DNA from: Candidatus Caldatribacterium sp.
GTDB taxonomy: Bacteria > Atribacterota > Atribacteria > Atribacterales > Caldatribacteriaceae
Length of the DNA stretch: 64,000 bases
Direction: 5' to 3'
Assembly (NCBI GenBank): GCA_025060675.1
Contig: JANXBI010000063.1
Span: 1 to 64,000 of the forward strand
Part shown: positions 32,464-41,794 of the stretch, in pieces
Layout: each line of letters begins with the position of its first letter
How positions within the stretch are numbered: position 1 is the first letter of the stretch
Notes under the pieces: model-generated
The model's database searches: none
What the model was told of the DNA's origin: nothing
What the model saw: the letters and a program-made list of their open reading frames with translations, nothing else
Made by a program: the position numbers and the translations under genes

Positions 32464-34026
32464 ATGGCGTTTTACGTTCACATTCTCTGGCACATGCATC
32501 AACCGTGGTACTGGGATGAGGAGAAAGGAGAATTCGTTCTTCCCTGGGTTCGGACTCATGCTACAAAGGACTACCTTTTTATGGGAAAACTTCTCGAGCG
32601 CTTCCCATCAGTCCAGGTCACCTTTAACTTTGTTCCCTCTCTCCTGCGGCAGATTGATCTTTACCTTGAAGGGAAAAAGGATCGAGTTATGCGGTTGGCG
32701 GAAAGGGAAGCAACAACACTTACTGCAGAGGAAAAAAGAGAAATAGTTGAGCTTTTCTTTCTTGTTGCGTCGCCTCGGACTTTCGAGTGTTGGCCAAGGT
32801 ATAAAGAGCTCTGGGAGCGAAGGGATACAGCCCTTTTCGACTTTAGCACTCAGGACTTCCTCGATCTCCAAGTGTTGTACCAGCTCATATGGTTTGATCC
32901 TTTGCTCCTTAGAACCGACGAAGACGCAAGGTACCTCTACGAAAAGGGGCGTAATTACACGGAAGACGATAAGAGGAGAGTCTTTGATGTCACAATGAGA
33001 GTGTTTCGAGCCATTGTTCCTCAGTATCGAAAGCTCCTTGAGAGGGGGCAAATCGAGATAGCTTTTTCTCCATTGTATCATCCTATCCTCCCTATCCTTG
33101 GGGATGGGAGCGTTGTCCAAGATCTTCCCCTGGACTGGTCCTCTTTTCCCCAAGATGCTGTGGAACAAATTCGCCGAGGGAAAGAGTATGCTTGCGAAGT
33201 TTGGGGAAAAGACATTTTAGGAATGTGGCCCTCAGAAGGGTCGGTGAGCGAGAAGATCCTCTCTTGGGCTGCCCAGGAAAGCGTTCAATGGGTTGCTACG
33301 GGAGAAGAAATCCTCTTTCGTTCCTTGAATATCAGTCGCGCAGAAGATGGAAGCGCACCTGTTCTACTGTATAGGCCTCATCGATTCCGATGCCATGGTC
33401 GTGACATCGTGATCTTTTTCCGGGACCGCGTGCTCTCTGACGCCATCGGGTTTGAGTATTACAGAGTTTCTGCCGTGCAGGCTGTCGAGAATTTTATGCG
33501 GAAACTTTCGAATATTCGGAAAGCCCTCCCCGGGGAGGGTGACTACATCGTTAGTGTAATTCTTGATGGGGAGAATGCTTGGGAGTATTATAAAGAAAAC
33601 GGACTTCTGTTTCTCAGCGGCCTTTATGAGGCGCTTTCTGAAGGTGAGGGGGTGACTACTATTACGCCATCAAGATATCTCCTCCAGAGCGTCCGGGATA
33701 TACCGGTGCTTGAGCGTGTTGCCCCCGGTTCCTGGATTTTTGGGGAATTTACAAGCTGGGTAGGTCATTCAGAAAAAAACTGGGCATGGGGACGTCTTTC
33801 GGAGGTGCGAAGAGAGTTTGAAAGAAGGAAGCGCTTTCTTTCCCCCGAGGTGAGAGACAAAGTATATGAGTTGCTCCTCATAGCGGAAGGAAGTGACTGG
33901 TTCTGGTGGCTTGGAGAGGATCATCCTTCCCCACAAAAAGGGGTTTTCGTTAATCACTTTTTACGCATTCTTGAGAAGGCCATGCAACTTATGCGACGGG
34001 ATTTGGGGGGCAGTGAGGGTGTATAA
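32464..34026 (+). CDS. GH57 family glycoside hydrolase (alpha-amylase/glucanotransferase type)
   Basis: A 520-residue GH57 protein without a signal peptide. The N-terminus VHILWHMHQPWY is the family region 1, and DILGMWPSEGSVSEKIL carries the presumed nucleophile Glu. VILDGENAWEYY carries the presumed acid/base Asp, and the C-terminal helical domain includes WFWWLGEDH. It is cytoplasmic, so it probably acts on glycogen or maltodextrin rather than external starch. Whether it hydrolyses, transfers or branches glucan is not decidable; this subgroup resembles Methanocaldococcus MJ1611-like amylases. glgC overlaps its end by 8 bases. Confidence 0.88.
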   Translation: MAFYVHILWHMHQPWYWDEEKGEFVLPWVRTHATKDYLFMGKLLERFPSVQVTFNFVPSLLRQIDLYLEGKKDRVMRLAEREATTLTAEEKREIVELFFLVASPRTFECWPRYKELWERRDTALFDFSTQDFLDLQVLYQLIWFDPLLLRTDEDARYLYEKGRNYTEDDKRRVFDVTMRVFRAIVPQYRKLLERGQIEIAFSPLYHPILPILGDGSVVQDLPLDWSSFPQDAVEQIRRGKEYACEVWGKDILGMWPSEGSVSEKILSWAAQESVQWVATGEEILFRSLNISRAEDGSAPVLLYRPHRFRCHGRDIVIFFRDRVLSDAIGFEYYRVSAVQAVENFMRKLSNIRKALPGEGDYIVSVILDGENAWEYYKENGLLFLSGLYEALSEGEGVTTITPSRYLLQSVRDIPVLERVAPGSWIFGEFTSWVGHSEKNWAWGRLSEVRREFERRKRFLSPEVRDKVYELLLIAEGSDWFWWLGEDHPSPQKGVFVNHFLRILEKAMQLMRRDLGGSEGV

Positions 34027-35299
34027 AAGGGATGTTGTTGCTATGATTCTTGCAGGGGGAGAGGGTCGAAGACTTGACATCCTCTCTGCAAAGAGAGCGA
34101 AACCTGCTGTTCCCTTCGGAGGGAAATACAGGATTATTGATTTTTGCTTGAGCAATTGTGTTCATTCTGGAATTTATTGTGTTGGTGTCCTCACGCAATA
34201 TAACCCCCGTTCTCTCCATGATCACATTCGCATTGGAAAACCGTGGAATTTGGACCGTGCAGAGGGAGGCATCTTCCTTCTCCAACCCTATATCAGTGAT
34301 GCAGCTACTGACTGGTATCGAGGAACCGCGGATGCTATTTACCAGAACCTTGATTTTTTGCAAGAGAAGTTGCCACAGCTTGTCCTTATTCTCTCGGGGG
34401 ACCACATTTACAAGATGGATTATCGACCTCTTCTGAGTTTCCACTTGGAAAAGAAAGCCGATCTTACCATTTCAGTCATTGCCGTTCCGTGGGAAGAAGC
34501 ACACCGCTTTGGAGTTTTGGTCACCGATTCGGAAGGAAGAATTGTCGAATTCGAAGAGAAGCCGAAACACCCAAGAAGCAACCTTGTTAACATGGGCATT
34601 TACGTCTTTAATCTGGAGGTGCTTAGAGAAGAAGTCGAGTATGAAGCCCGACAGGTAGGGACATCGTTTGACTTTGGAAAAGATGTCATCCCTCGAATGG
34701 TGCAAACCCGTCGTGTTTTTGCTTTTCCTTTCAAGGGTTACTGGAAAGATGTAGGGACACTCGATGCGTATTGGCAGGCCAATATGGAACTCCTCGAGGA
34801 TCCACCGCCTCTTGATCTTTGTGATGCACGGTGGCCAATATATACGCCGGTTGAGGATCGTCCCCCTGTGAAGCTTGGTGCCAGTGCTTCGGTGGAGCGA
34901 AGTATTCTTGGGAGTGGTACTATTATCGAGGGAACGGTAGTGAACTCGGTACTTTTCAGTGGTGTTGTGGTGAAAAGGGGTGCAATGGTACGTGACTCAG
35001 TAGTCATGAGTGATACGGTTATTGAGGAAAGAGCCTTTGTGGATCATGCCATTCTCGACAAAGCCATTGTCGTTGGTGAAGGGGCGGTTGTGGGGTATGG
35101 CGAGGAATGCACGCCGAACCGGAAATTCCCCGATATGCTTCGAAGTGGTCTCACAGTGGTGGGAAAGAACACGAGAATCCCGCCTGGAATTCGTATAGGC
35201 AGGAACTGCCGTATTGGTCCGGACCTTGATTATGAGGATTTTCCCGGCGAGAGTGTTCCAAGTGGAGAGAGTATCGAAAAGGAAATCTCGGGAGGATAG
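34019..35299 (+). CDS. glgC: Glucose-1-phosphate adenylyltransferase, paralogue 1
   Basis: A 426-residue GlgC. GTG 34019 is the start, 8 bases after a run of six G. Motifs: AMILAGGEGRRL (nucleotide loop), KRAKPAVPFGGKYRIIDF (ATP/activator region), LSGDHIYKMDY (catalytic Asp), FEEKPK (glucose-1-phosphate Lys) and a C-terminal left-handed beta-helix. It makes ADP-glucose, the committed step of glycogen synthesis. This is the more canonical of two GlgC copies in the run. No glycogen synthase gene is present in the window. Confidence 0.93.
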   Translation: MYKRDVVAMILAGGEGRRLDILSAKRAKPAVPFGGKYRIIDFCLSNCVHSGIYCVGVLTQYNPRSLHDHIRIGKPWNLDRAEGGIFLLQPYISDAATDWYRGTADAIYQNLDFLQEKLPQLVLILSGDHIYKMDYRPLLSFHLEKKADLTISVIAVPWEEAHRFGVLVTDSEGRIVEFEEKPKHPRSNLVNMGIYVFNLEVLREEVEYEARQVGTSFDFGKDVIPRMVQTRRVFAFPFKGYWKDVGTLDAYWQANMELLEDPPPLDLCDARWPIYTPVEDRPPVKLGASASVERSILGSGTIIEGTVVNSVLFSGVVVKRGAMVRDSVVMSDTVIEERAFVDHAILDKAIVVGEGAVVGYGEECTPNRKFPDMLRSGLTVVGKNTRIPPGIRIGRNCRIGPDLDYEDFPGESVPSGESIEKEISGG

Positions 35300-35301
35300 G
35301 A

Positions 35302-36831
35302 ATGACCTGGCATTGTGTTCTTCTCATACTCTGTTCCATAGGCTTGAGTTGGGGTATGGCCCTGAGCCAGCCCTTTACCTTTGAGGTAGCCGAAGGGGAG
35401 ATTGAAGGGATTCCGAGACTTGAGACGTCGCCGTTTGTGAATATTCTCCCCGATCGAGGGAATTTCGGGTTCTATAGGCCCGGAGAAGGAATCGTTCTTT
35501 CACTTTCAAGCGAGTTGGATGGATATGTTAGCGTTTTCGACTATACCCCTCATGGAAAAGCACAGGTCTTGAAGAATAACGAATTTTTTGCGGCAGGTTC
35601 TGAAAAACGGATTTTTGGTACTGTGGTTGGACCAGCGGGTACGGAACGCTTTCTCATGCTCCTTACATCACAGGTCATCCCAGATCGGATCTTGGTAGAA
35701 GCAATGAAACGACCTACTCAGATTCGACGCTTCATTGGTGGAGATGTCCATTTGCAGCATTGCGCCATTCAAGTGGTAGAAGAACGTGTTCCTGCGCCTT
35801 CCTTTCTGCGATTTGATCGGGTCATTGAAGAGGTAGCCCCGGGGGCAAAGATAAAGCTCCGAGTATTCCTTGGCGACGAGGTTGGTAATGCTCTTGTGAA
35901 CCGTCGTATTCAGTGGGAAGTCAGCGAGGGAGAACTTGAGAGATACCAGACTTTTACGAATACTTCTGGATTTTCTGAAGTTTGGTACACTGCGCCTGTT
36001 TCTGAAGAGGCAAGGGAGGTTGTGGTTCGAGCGATCTTTGAGGGAGATATGGTATATGGATCATCTGTGGAAGAAGTACGTTTCCTTGTGAGGGCGGGAA
36101 AGGAAGCAACGACTCTTTATGTTTCGCCACCGGCGTTCCGTATCAGGTCTGGTGAAACGATTGACCTTGAGGCATTTCTAGAGGATGCCCAAGGAAAGCC
36201 CGTTGTCGGGGAAGTGCTTCGCTGGGTAGCTAATGTAGGAACCTTCGAGTACACAACCACAGTGACGGACTCTTTGGGAAGAGCAAAGAATCGTTTTTTC
36301 GCTCCCCAAGTAGAGGCTCGTGAAAGCGTAGAGATGCGAGTATCTTTTGAGGGAACAAAGCGATTCCTTCCCTCTCAGGGATATGCAAGGGGGATAGTGA
36401 GTAAGACGGAAGTGTACCTCACTGAAGATTTCTATTTCCTTGATTGGAGTAGTGGCAGGATCAGAACGAATTTTGAAGGTCTCGATTACCGAGGTGAGGT
36501 GAGCAAAGGATTTTTTGAGAATCCTGTTTTTGCTCTCCTTATTGGAAGGGAGGAATATGTGGAAGTCAGATTTTTCCTCTCTCAACCCTTGAAGGTAGGA
36601 GCTCTCTGCATATGGGGGGCTGCTGATGCTTCCGGAGTCCTTAGGTGCTATGTAAATGGGCAACTTGGTTTTGCTGGAAGGGTTCAAAAGGGAATGGGGA
36701 ATCCCCTCGAGGTGCAAATCGTTTCCCTTGCTCCATTTTTGGAACTTGGGGAAAATACTGTGCGGATTGAGTTTGCTCCTGAAGAAGCGGGTGCAAGATA
36801 CGCTTTGCAACGGGTTCTTGTGGTCTTTTAG
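35302..36831 (+). CDS. Secreted DUF4384 / Ig-like domain protein
   Basis: A 509-residue protein with a signal peptide (MTWHCVLLILCSIGLSWGMA). Residues about 55-145 fit DUF4384 (IVLSLSSELDGYVSVFDYTPHGKAQVL). Two Ig-like/invasin-type repeats follow near 165-255 and 275-350 (GDEVGNALVNRRIQWEVSEG and DAQGKPVVGEVLRWVANVG). The C-terminal 130 residues form a beta-rich region resembling a carbohydrate-binding or discoidin-like fold, uncertain. It is probably an outer-surface or periplasmic structural protein. Placement 2 bases after glgC in a glycogen cluster is unexpected. Confidence 0.65.
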   Translation: MTWHCVLLILCSIGLSWGMALSQPFTFEVAEGEIEGIPRLETSPFVNILPDRGNFGFYRPGEGIVLSLSSELDGYVSVFDYTPHGKAQVLKNNEFFAAGSEKRIFGTVVGPAGTERFLMLLTSQVIPDRILVEAMKRPTQIRRFIGGDVHLQHCAIQVVEERVPAPSFLRFDRVIEEVAPGAKIKLRVFLGDEVGNALVNRRIQWEVSEGELERYQTFTNTSGFSEVWYTAPVSEEAREVVVRAIFEGDMVYGSSVEEVRFLVRAGKEATTLYVSPPAFRIRSGETIDLEAFLEDAQGKPVVGEVLRWVANVGTFEYTTTVTDSLGRAKNRFFAPQVEARESVEMRVSFEGTKRFLPSQGYARGIVSKTEVYLTEDFYFLDWSSGRIRTNFEGLDYRGEVSKGFFENPVFALLIGREEYVEVRFFLSQPLKVGALCIWGAADASGVLRCYVNGQLGFAGRVQKGMGNPLEVQIVSLAPFLELGENTVRIEFAPEEAGARYALQRVLVVF

Positions 36832-36842
36832 AGGGGGAAGGT

Positions 36843-37286
36843 ATGGGGCAGTTTGATTCCCTGTGGGAAGAATTGTTTTCGATGCAACGAGAGATGCAGC
36901 GGTTTGTGGAACATCTGTCTGGCAAGAGGCCGAGTTATTCTCCGTTTTCTGAGGAGCCATGGATCCCGGCCTGTGACGTTTTTGAGACGGACTCCTCCTT
37001 CATTGTGATTGTTGAGCTTGCTGGGGTAGACCCTAAAGAGGTGGAAGTGCTTGTGCATGGGAAAAAGCTTTTGGTTCGAGGAGAGCGGAGGGAAATACCT
37101 TCCCCTCCGAAGAGAGATTACTATCTTATGGAGATCCATTTTGGGCCATTTTACCGGGAGATTGAGTTCGAGGACAACATCGATGATAGTGCTGTTCGAG
37201 CAACATACCGAAATGGGTTTCTTATCATTGAGTGCCCCAAGAGGAGCATTTGGGAGCGACGGGTTCCGATTGATGAGGGGGCATGA
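36843..37286 (+). CDS. Small heat-shock protein (Hsp20), copy 1
   Basis: A 147-residue alpha-crystallin domain protein: PACDVFETDSSFIVIVELAGVDPKEVEV, GERRE, and the closing AxYRNGFLIIECPK (RNGxLxIxxPK). It prevents aggregation of unfolded proteins in the cytoplasm. The lon gene overlaps its stop by 4 bases (ATGA), forming a chaperone-protease pair. Confidence 0.93.
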   Translation: MGQFDSLWEELFSMQREMQRFVEHLSGKRPSYSPFSEEPWIPACDVFETDSSFIVIVELAGVDPKEVEVLVHGKKLLVRGERREIPSPPKRDYYLMEIHFGPFYREIEFEDNIDDSAVRATYRNGFLIIECPKRSIWERRVPIDEGA

Positions 37287-39742
37287 GTGCAATGCAAGAA
37301 TGGCCTGCGTTCTTTGAAGAGGAAGAACGGCCAAATGAGCTTGCCGAACAGATTTTCCCCGTCCGCGAGAAGCGAGGCAGAGATTTTCCTGAGGAAATCC
37401 CGATTCTTCCTCTTGAGGATAACGTCCTTTTTCCGGAAATCGCTTTTCCTTGGGTTGTCCATGGAGAGACATGGGTCCGACTAGTGCACGAAGCGGTTCT
37501 CAAAGACAAGATTGTTGGTGTTGTTGCTCTTCGAGAAAAACCTGAGGATGGTTCCCCTCTTGGACCCAAGAATTTCTACGAGGTTGGGGTTGTGGGAAGA
37601 ATCTCCCGAATGCTCCGCCTCCCGGAGGAAGCTGTGCAAATTCTCGTTTTTGGATTGGCTCCTTTTGTAATTAAAGAGTGGGTCCGTTGGGAACCTTATC
37701 CCGTGGCTCGAGTTGAAATTGTTCGTCTTGAGGAAGTCCATACCGATGAAGTGGAGGCACTCAAACGGAACATCTTGAGTCTTTTTCAAAAGGTTGTTGA
37801 GCTTGCACCATACCTTCCGAAAGAGGCGTTCGTTGCGGCAATGAACATTAGAGAACCTGCACGTCTTGCTCACTTTGTAGCTTTTAACTTGAATCTTGAT
37901 GTAGCTGGAAAACAGGACATCCTTGCCTCTTTTGAGCTTACTGAAAAACTTAAGAAGGTTGCATACTACCTTACGAGAGAACTTGAAATTCTGCAAATTG
38001 GAAGCAAAATCCAAGCCCAAATTCAGAAAGAGATGGCTAAAACGCAGCGGGAGTATTTCCTGCGCGAGCAACTAAAGGCAATTCAGCGGGAACTTGGAGA
38101 GCTTGATGAACGGGGCAGTGAAGTTGTCAGGCTTAGAGAAAGGCTCAAGGGGCTTGGTCTCCCTCCGGAGGTTGAAGAGGAAGTTGAAAAAGAAATCGAC
38201 CGGTTATCGCACATTCCCACTACCTCTCCAGAATATCCAGTTATCCGCAACTATATCGACTGGATTCTTGAGCTCCCCTGGAACAAAAGTACAGAGGATG
38301 TGCTCGATGTGGAGCTCGCTCGTAAGATCCTTGACGAGGATCACCATGATCTTGAGAAGGTGAAAGAGCGGATTCTTGAGTACCTAGCAGTATGCCAGCT
38401 CAAGAGAGATCTGCGAGGCCCTATCCTTTGTTTTGTTGGTCCTCCAGGGGTAGGAAAAACTTCTCTTGGGAAGTCCATTGCTCGATCTCTCGGACGGAAA
38501 TTTGTGCGCATCTCTCTTGGAGGAGTTCGGGATGAAGCAGAAATCCGGGGTCACCGTCGAACGTATGTCGGGGCAATGCCTGGGCGGATTATTCAGGGGC
38601 TTCGGAGAGCCGGGACGAACAATCCTGTATTTATGTTAGATGAGATTGATAAAATTGGTGCAGATTTCCGGGGTGATCCAGCCTCGGCTCTCCTTGAGGT
38701 TCTTGATCCAGAGCAAAACGAAGCTTTTGTGGACCATTATCTTGGGGTACCTTTTAACCTCTCTCGTGTGCTTTTCATTGCTACAGCGAATGTCGTGGAC
38801 ACTATTCCTCCTGCCCTTTTGGATCGCATGGAGGTGATTTTCCTTTCGGGATACACCGATCAGGACAAACTGGCTATCGCTCGGAAATACCTTGTTCCGA
38901 AGCAGTGTAGAGAAAACGGCATTTCTGAGGATCTACTTCACTTCCCTGACGAGGCCATCATGGCTATAATTCGGGAGTACACGAGGGAAGCAGGTGTTCG
39001 ACAGCTTGAGCGGAACATTGCTTCGGTTTGCCGAAAGGTAGCAAAGAAGATAGCCTCAGGAGAGAGTGGTCCCTTTGTAATCACTAAGGATCTCCTGCGA
39101 GAGTTCCTTGGGCCTCGGCGGTATTCCAAAGATGCATTCCCCCTTGAAGGTAAGGTGGGCGTTGCTACTGGCCTTGCTTGGACAGAGGTAGGGGGCGAGG
39201 TTCTCTTCGTGGAAACCGTTGTTCTCCCTGGAAAGGGTAATCTTATCCTTACGGGAAACATGGGAAAGATTATGCAGGAGTCAGCGCGTATCGTGCTCTC
39301 CTGTGTGCGGGAACGTTCTCGAGAATGGCATATCTCTGACGACTTTTACGAAAAGCATGATATCCATGTTCATGTTCCCGCAGGAGCGATCCCTAAAGAT
39401 GGTCCCTCTGCAGGTGTTACTATGGCTGTATCCATGATTTCAGCGTTGACCAAGATGCCTCCCCGTCGGGGAATTGCGATGACTGGGGAAGTGACCCTTA
39501 CTGGGAGGGTACTTCCTGTTGGGGGAATTAAAGAGAAAGTTCTTGCTGCTCATCGAGTGGGCATTAGTACGGTTGTACTTCCAAAAGAAAATGCGAAAGA
39601 CCTTGAGGAAATCCCTGAGGAAGTGAGACGAGAGATGCACTTTTCCTTTGTGGAGACAGTGGATGAGGTATTGAGCCTGGCTTTTGGGAGGAACCTTGAA
39701 GAGATATCGCTTGAGAGGGGGAGTGTTCATGGACTCGGATAG
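37283..39742 (+). CDS. lon: ATP-dependent protease Lon
   Basis: An 819-residue LonA. The N-terminal substrate domain begins at PILPLEDNVLFPEIAFPW. The AAA domain has Walker A GPPGVGKTS and Walker B FMLDEIDK; the protease domain has catalytic Ser in PKDGPSAGVTM and Lys in GGIKEKVLAAHR. It degrades damaged and regulatory proteins. It is coupled to hsp20 upstream and overlaps the M42 peptidase downstream by 14 bases, making a protein-quality module. Confidence 0.97.
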   Translation: MSAMQEWPAFFEEEERPNELAEQIFPVREKRGRDFPEEIPILPLEDNVLFPEIAFPWVVHGETWVRLVHEAVLKDKIVGVVALREKPEDGSPLGPKNFYEVGVVGRISRMLRLPEEAVQILVFGLAPFVIKEWVRWEPYPVARVEIVRLEEVHTDEVEALKRNILSLFQKVVELAPYLPKEAFVAAMNIREPARLAHFVAFNLNLDVAGKQDILASFELTEKLKKVAYYLTRELEILQIGSKIQAQIQKEMAKTQREYFLREQLKAIQRELGELDERGSEVVRLRERLKGLGLPPEVEEEVEKEIDRLSHIPTTSPEYPVIRNYIDWILELPWNKSTEDVLDVELARKILDEDHHDLEKVKERILEYLAVCQLKRDLRGPILCFVGPPGVGKTSLGKSIARSLGRKFVRISLGGVRDEAEIRGHRRTYVGAMPGRIIQGLRRAGTNNPVFMLDEIDKIGADFRGDPASALLEVLDPEQNEAFVDHYLGVPFNLSRVLFIATANVVDTIPPALLDRMEVIFLSGYTDQDKLAIARKYLVPKQCRENGISEDLLHFPDEAIMAIIREYTREAGVRQLERNIASVCRKVAKKIASGESGPFVITKDLLREFLGPRRYSKDAFPLEGKVGVATGLAWTEVGGEVLFVETVVLPGKGNLILTGNMGKIMQESARIVLSCVRERSREWHISDDFYEKHDIHVHVPAGAIPKDGPSAGVTMAVSMISALTKMPPRRGIAMTGEVTLTGRVLPVGGIKEKVLAAHRVGISTVVLPKENAKDLEEIPEEVRREMHFSFVETVDEVLSLAFGRNLEEISLERGSVHGLG

Positions 39743-40787
39743 CTTAGATTTCCTGCAGAAACTTATCTCAACTCCCAGTCCGTCTGGCTTTGAGGAGGAG
39801 GTTCAACGGGTATTTCTTGAGCGGATTCAGGAGAAGGTGGACAAGTCCTACAAGGATGTCCATGGTAACGCGTTTGGGGTCATTCATCCCGATAAGGTTC
39901 CAAGGGTCATGCTTGCTGGACACTGTGACGAGATAGGCCTTATGGTTGAGTATGTGAATGATCAAGGGTACATTCATTTCTCAGCAGTAGGGGGAGTAGA
40001 TCCTCACGTTACTGCAGGAACCAGGGTTCTCATCCACACGAGTTCTGGTCCTGTACCTGGGGTAATAGGTAAAAAGCCAATCCACCTCATGGAGGAAAAG
40101 GATCGACAGAAGGTTGTTAAAATCGAAGAGCAGTGGATTGATATCGGGGTAAAGACAAAGGAAGAAGCATTGCGGTTGGTGAATGTTGGCGATCCAATTA
40201 CTTTTGACGTTGATTTTCAGCCTCTTGCTGGAACACGAATTGCTGGGAAAGGATTTGATGATAAAATAGGAGTTTTCGTGGTAGCGGAGACTCTTCGTCG
40301 AGTAGATCGGGAAAAGCTTCGTTGTGCGGTATATGGAGTCAGCACTGTTCAGGAAGAGTTAGGCCTACGAGGAGCTCGAACGAGTGCTTTTGGTATCGCA
40401 CCTCACGTGGGTATTGCTGTCGATGTGACTTTTGCTTCAGATTGTCCCGATGTGGACAAGAGAAGAGTCGGCGATATTGCCTTGGGGAAAGGACCGGTCA
40501 TTGCCCGGGGACCTAACATCAATCCTAAGATTTTTCAGAAATTAGTTGAAATCGCTAAAGCGCATGGGATTCCCTATCAAGTTCAGGCAGAGTCCCGAGC
40601 CACAGGGACAGACGCTAACGCTATTCAGATTACCCGCGAAGGTGTAGTGACAGGCCTTATTGGTATCCCTAATCGGTATATGCATACGCCTTCGGAGATC
40701 ATCGATACCGAGGATGTCGAAAACGCCATACGACTTCTTGTGCTTTTTCTCGAGAGTTTAACAGGAGAGGAGGACTGGATTCCCTGA
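39729..40787 (+). CDS. M42-family glutamyl/endoglucanase-like aminopeptidase
   Basis: A 352-residue M42 metallopeptidase starting at ATG 39729. Metal ligands and catalytic residues are visible: LAGHCDEIGLM (His), GKGFDDKIGVF (bridging Asp), VQEELGLRGA (Glu-Glu), AVDVTFASD (Asp) and YMHTPSEIID (His). These form large TET-type aminopeptidase complexes that finish peptide breakdown, which suits its place just after lon. Confidence 0.93.
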   Translation: MDSDSLDFLQKLISTPSPSGFEEEVQRVFLERIQEKVDKSYKDVHGNAFGVIHPDKVPRVMLAGHCDEIGLMVEYVNDQGYIHFSAVGGVDPHVTAGTRVLIHTSSGPVPGVIGKKPIHLMEEKDRQKVVKIEEQWIDIGVKTKEEALRLVNVGDPITFDVDFQPLAGTRIAGKGFDDKIGVFVVAETLRRVDREKLRCAVYGVSTVQEELGLRGARTSAFGIAPHVGIAVDVTFASDCPDVDKRRVGDIALGKGPVIARGPNINPKIFQKLVEIAKAHGIPYQVQAESRATGTDANAIQITREGVVTGLIGIPNRYMHTPSEIIDTEDVENAIRLLVLFLESLTGEEDWIP

Positions 40788-40795
40788 AGTCACTC

Positions 40796-41794
40796 GTGAC
40801 GTCAGAATGGCGGAGGGACTTTTTGACTGGAAGATGGGCTATCATCGCTCCGGAACGAGCTAACCGGCCTTATGAGCTTGAGGAAGAAACATTGGCGTGT
40901 CCTTTCTGTGAAGGTATGGAGTCCCAGACGCCGGCAGAAGTGTATAGTATTCGTCGTGATGGAACTCCTCCAAACCAACCTGGGTGGTTTGTACGAGTGT
41001 TCCCTAACAAGTACCCAGCACTTCGAAGAGATATCTCATTTTGGGACGTGCGCGATGAACTGTATCGGGTTGCCAGTGGTTTCGGAGTACACGAAGTCAT
41101 CGTGGAAACGCCATACCATGCTCTAGATTTCTCTGAGCTTCCGCGGGAGCAGGTCGTCAGGGTTCTTACAGCTTATAGAGAGCGGTTGTGCTTTTTCGAG
41201 AGGGAGAAGGACTTGCAGTACGGTCTCATTTTTAAAAATCAGGGAATCGAAGCAGGAGCATCGATGCGCCACGCGCACTCACAGTTTATCGCTACCCCCT
41301 TTATTCCCCAGGTGATTCTTGAAGAGCTCGAAGGCGCCATGAATTTTTACAGAAAGAGGAAGGAGTGTCCTTTCTGTACCCTGTTGACTAAGGAGTTGGA
41401 GAAGGCTGTACGTCTTGTTGTTGAGAACGATCACTTTGTCGCTTTTGTCCCGTATGCTGCCCGTTTCCCGTTTGAAGTTATGCTTCTCCCGACGCACCAT
41501 GCTGCTTCTTTCCAAGAAGAAACACACTTTGAGGATTTAGCATTCGTCTTGGGTCAGGTTCTCAGAGGGGTTCGGGAATGTTCAGGTATGTCATCCTTTA
41601 ACTTTGTGCTTCACACTGCACCATATCACATCACGAATGAGGTAGAAAAAAGTTACCATTGGCATTTCGAAATTCTTCCAGCCTTTCTTCGGGCTGCAGG
41701 ATTTGAGTGGGGAAGCGGATTTTCGATCAACGTGATGCGTCCTGAAGAGGCTGCACAGAGACTTCGTTTGTGTCTTGGTTTAGGAGGTAGGTGA
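40796..41794 (+). CDS. galT: Galactose-1-phosphate uridylyltransferase family protein
   Basis: A 332-residue GalT-family HIT-fold protein with a GTG start at 40796, weak ribosome-binding site. The N-terminus (DFLTGRWAIIAPERANRP) fits the family. The active-site triad is ASMRHAHSQ (HxHxQ), with zinc ligands CPFC near residue 36 and a second CPFC near 196. It exchanges nucleotidyl and hexose-1-phosphate groups. Sitting between two GlgC genes, it could alternatively act with ADP-glucose rather than UDP-glucose (inference). Confidence 0.88.
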   Translation: MTSEWRRDFLTGRWAIIAPERANRPYELEEETLACPFCEGMESQTPAEVYSIRRDGTPPNQPGWFVRVFPNKYPALRRDISFWDVRDELYRVASGFGVHEVIVETPYHALDFSELPREQVVRVLTAYRERLCFFEREKDLQYGLIFKNQGIEAGASMRHAHSQFIATPFIPQVILEELEGAMNFYRKRKECPFCTLLTKELEKAVRLVVENDHFVAFVPYAARFPFEVMLLPTHHAASFQEETHFEDLAFVLGQVLRGVRECSGMSSFNFVLHTAPYHITNEVEKSYHWHFEILPAFLRAAGFEWGSGFSINVMRPEEAAQRLRLCLGLGGR

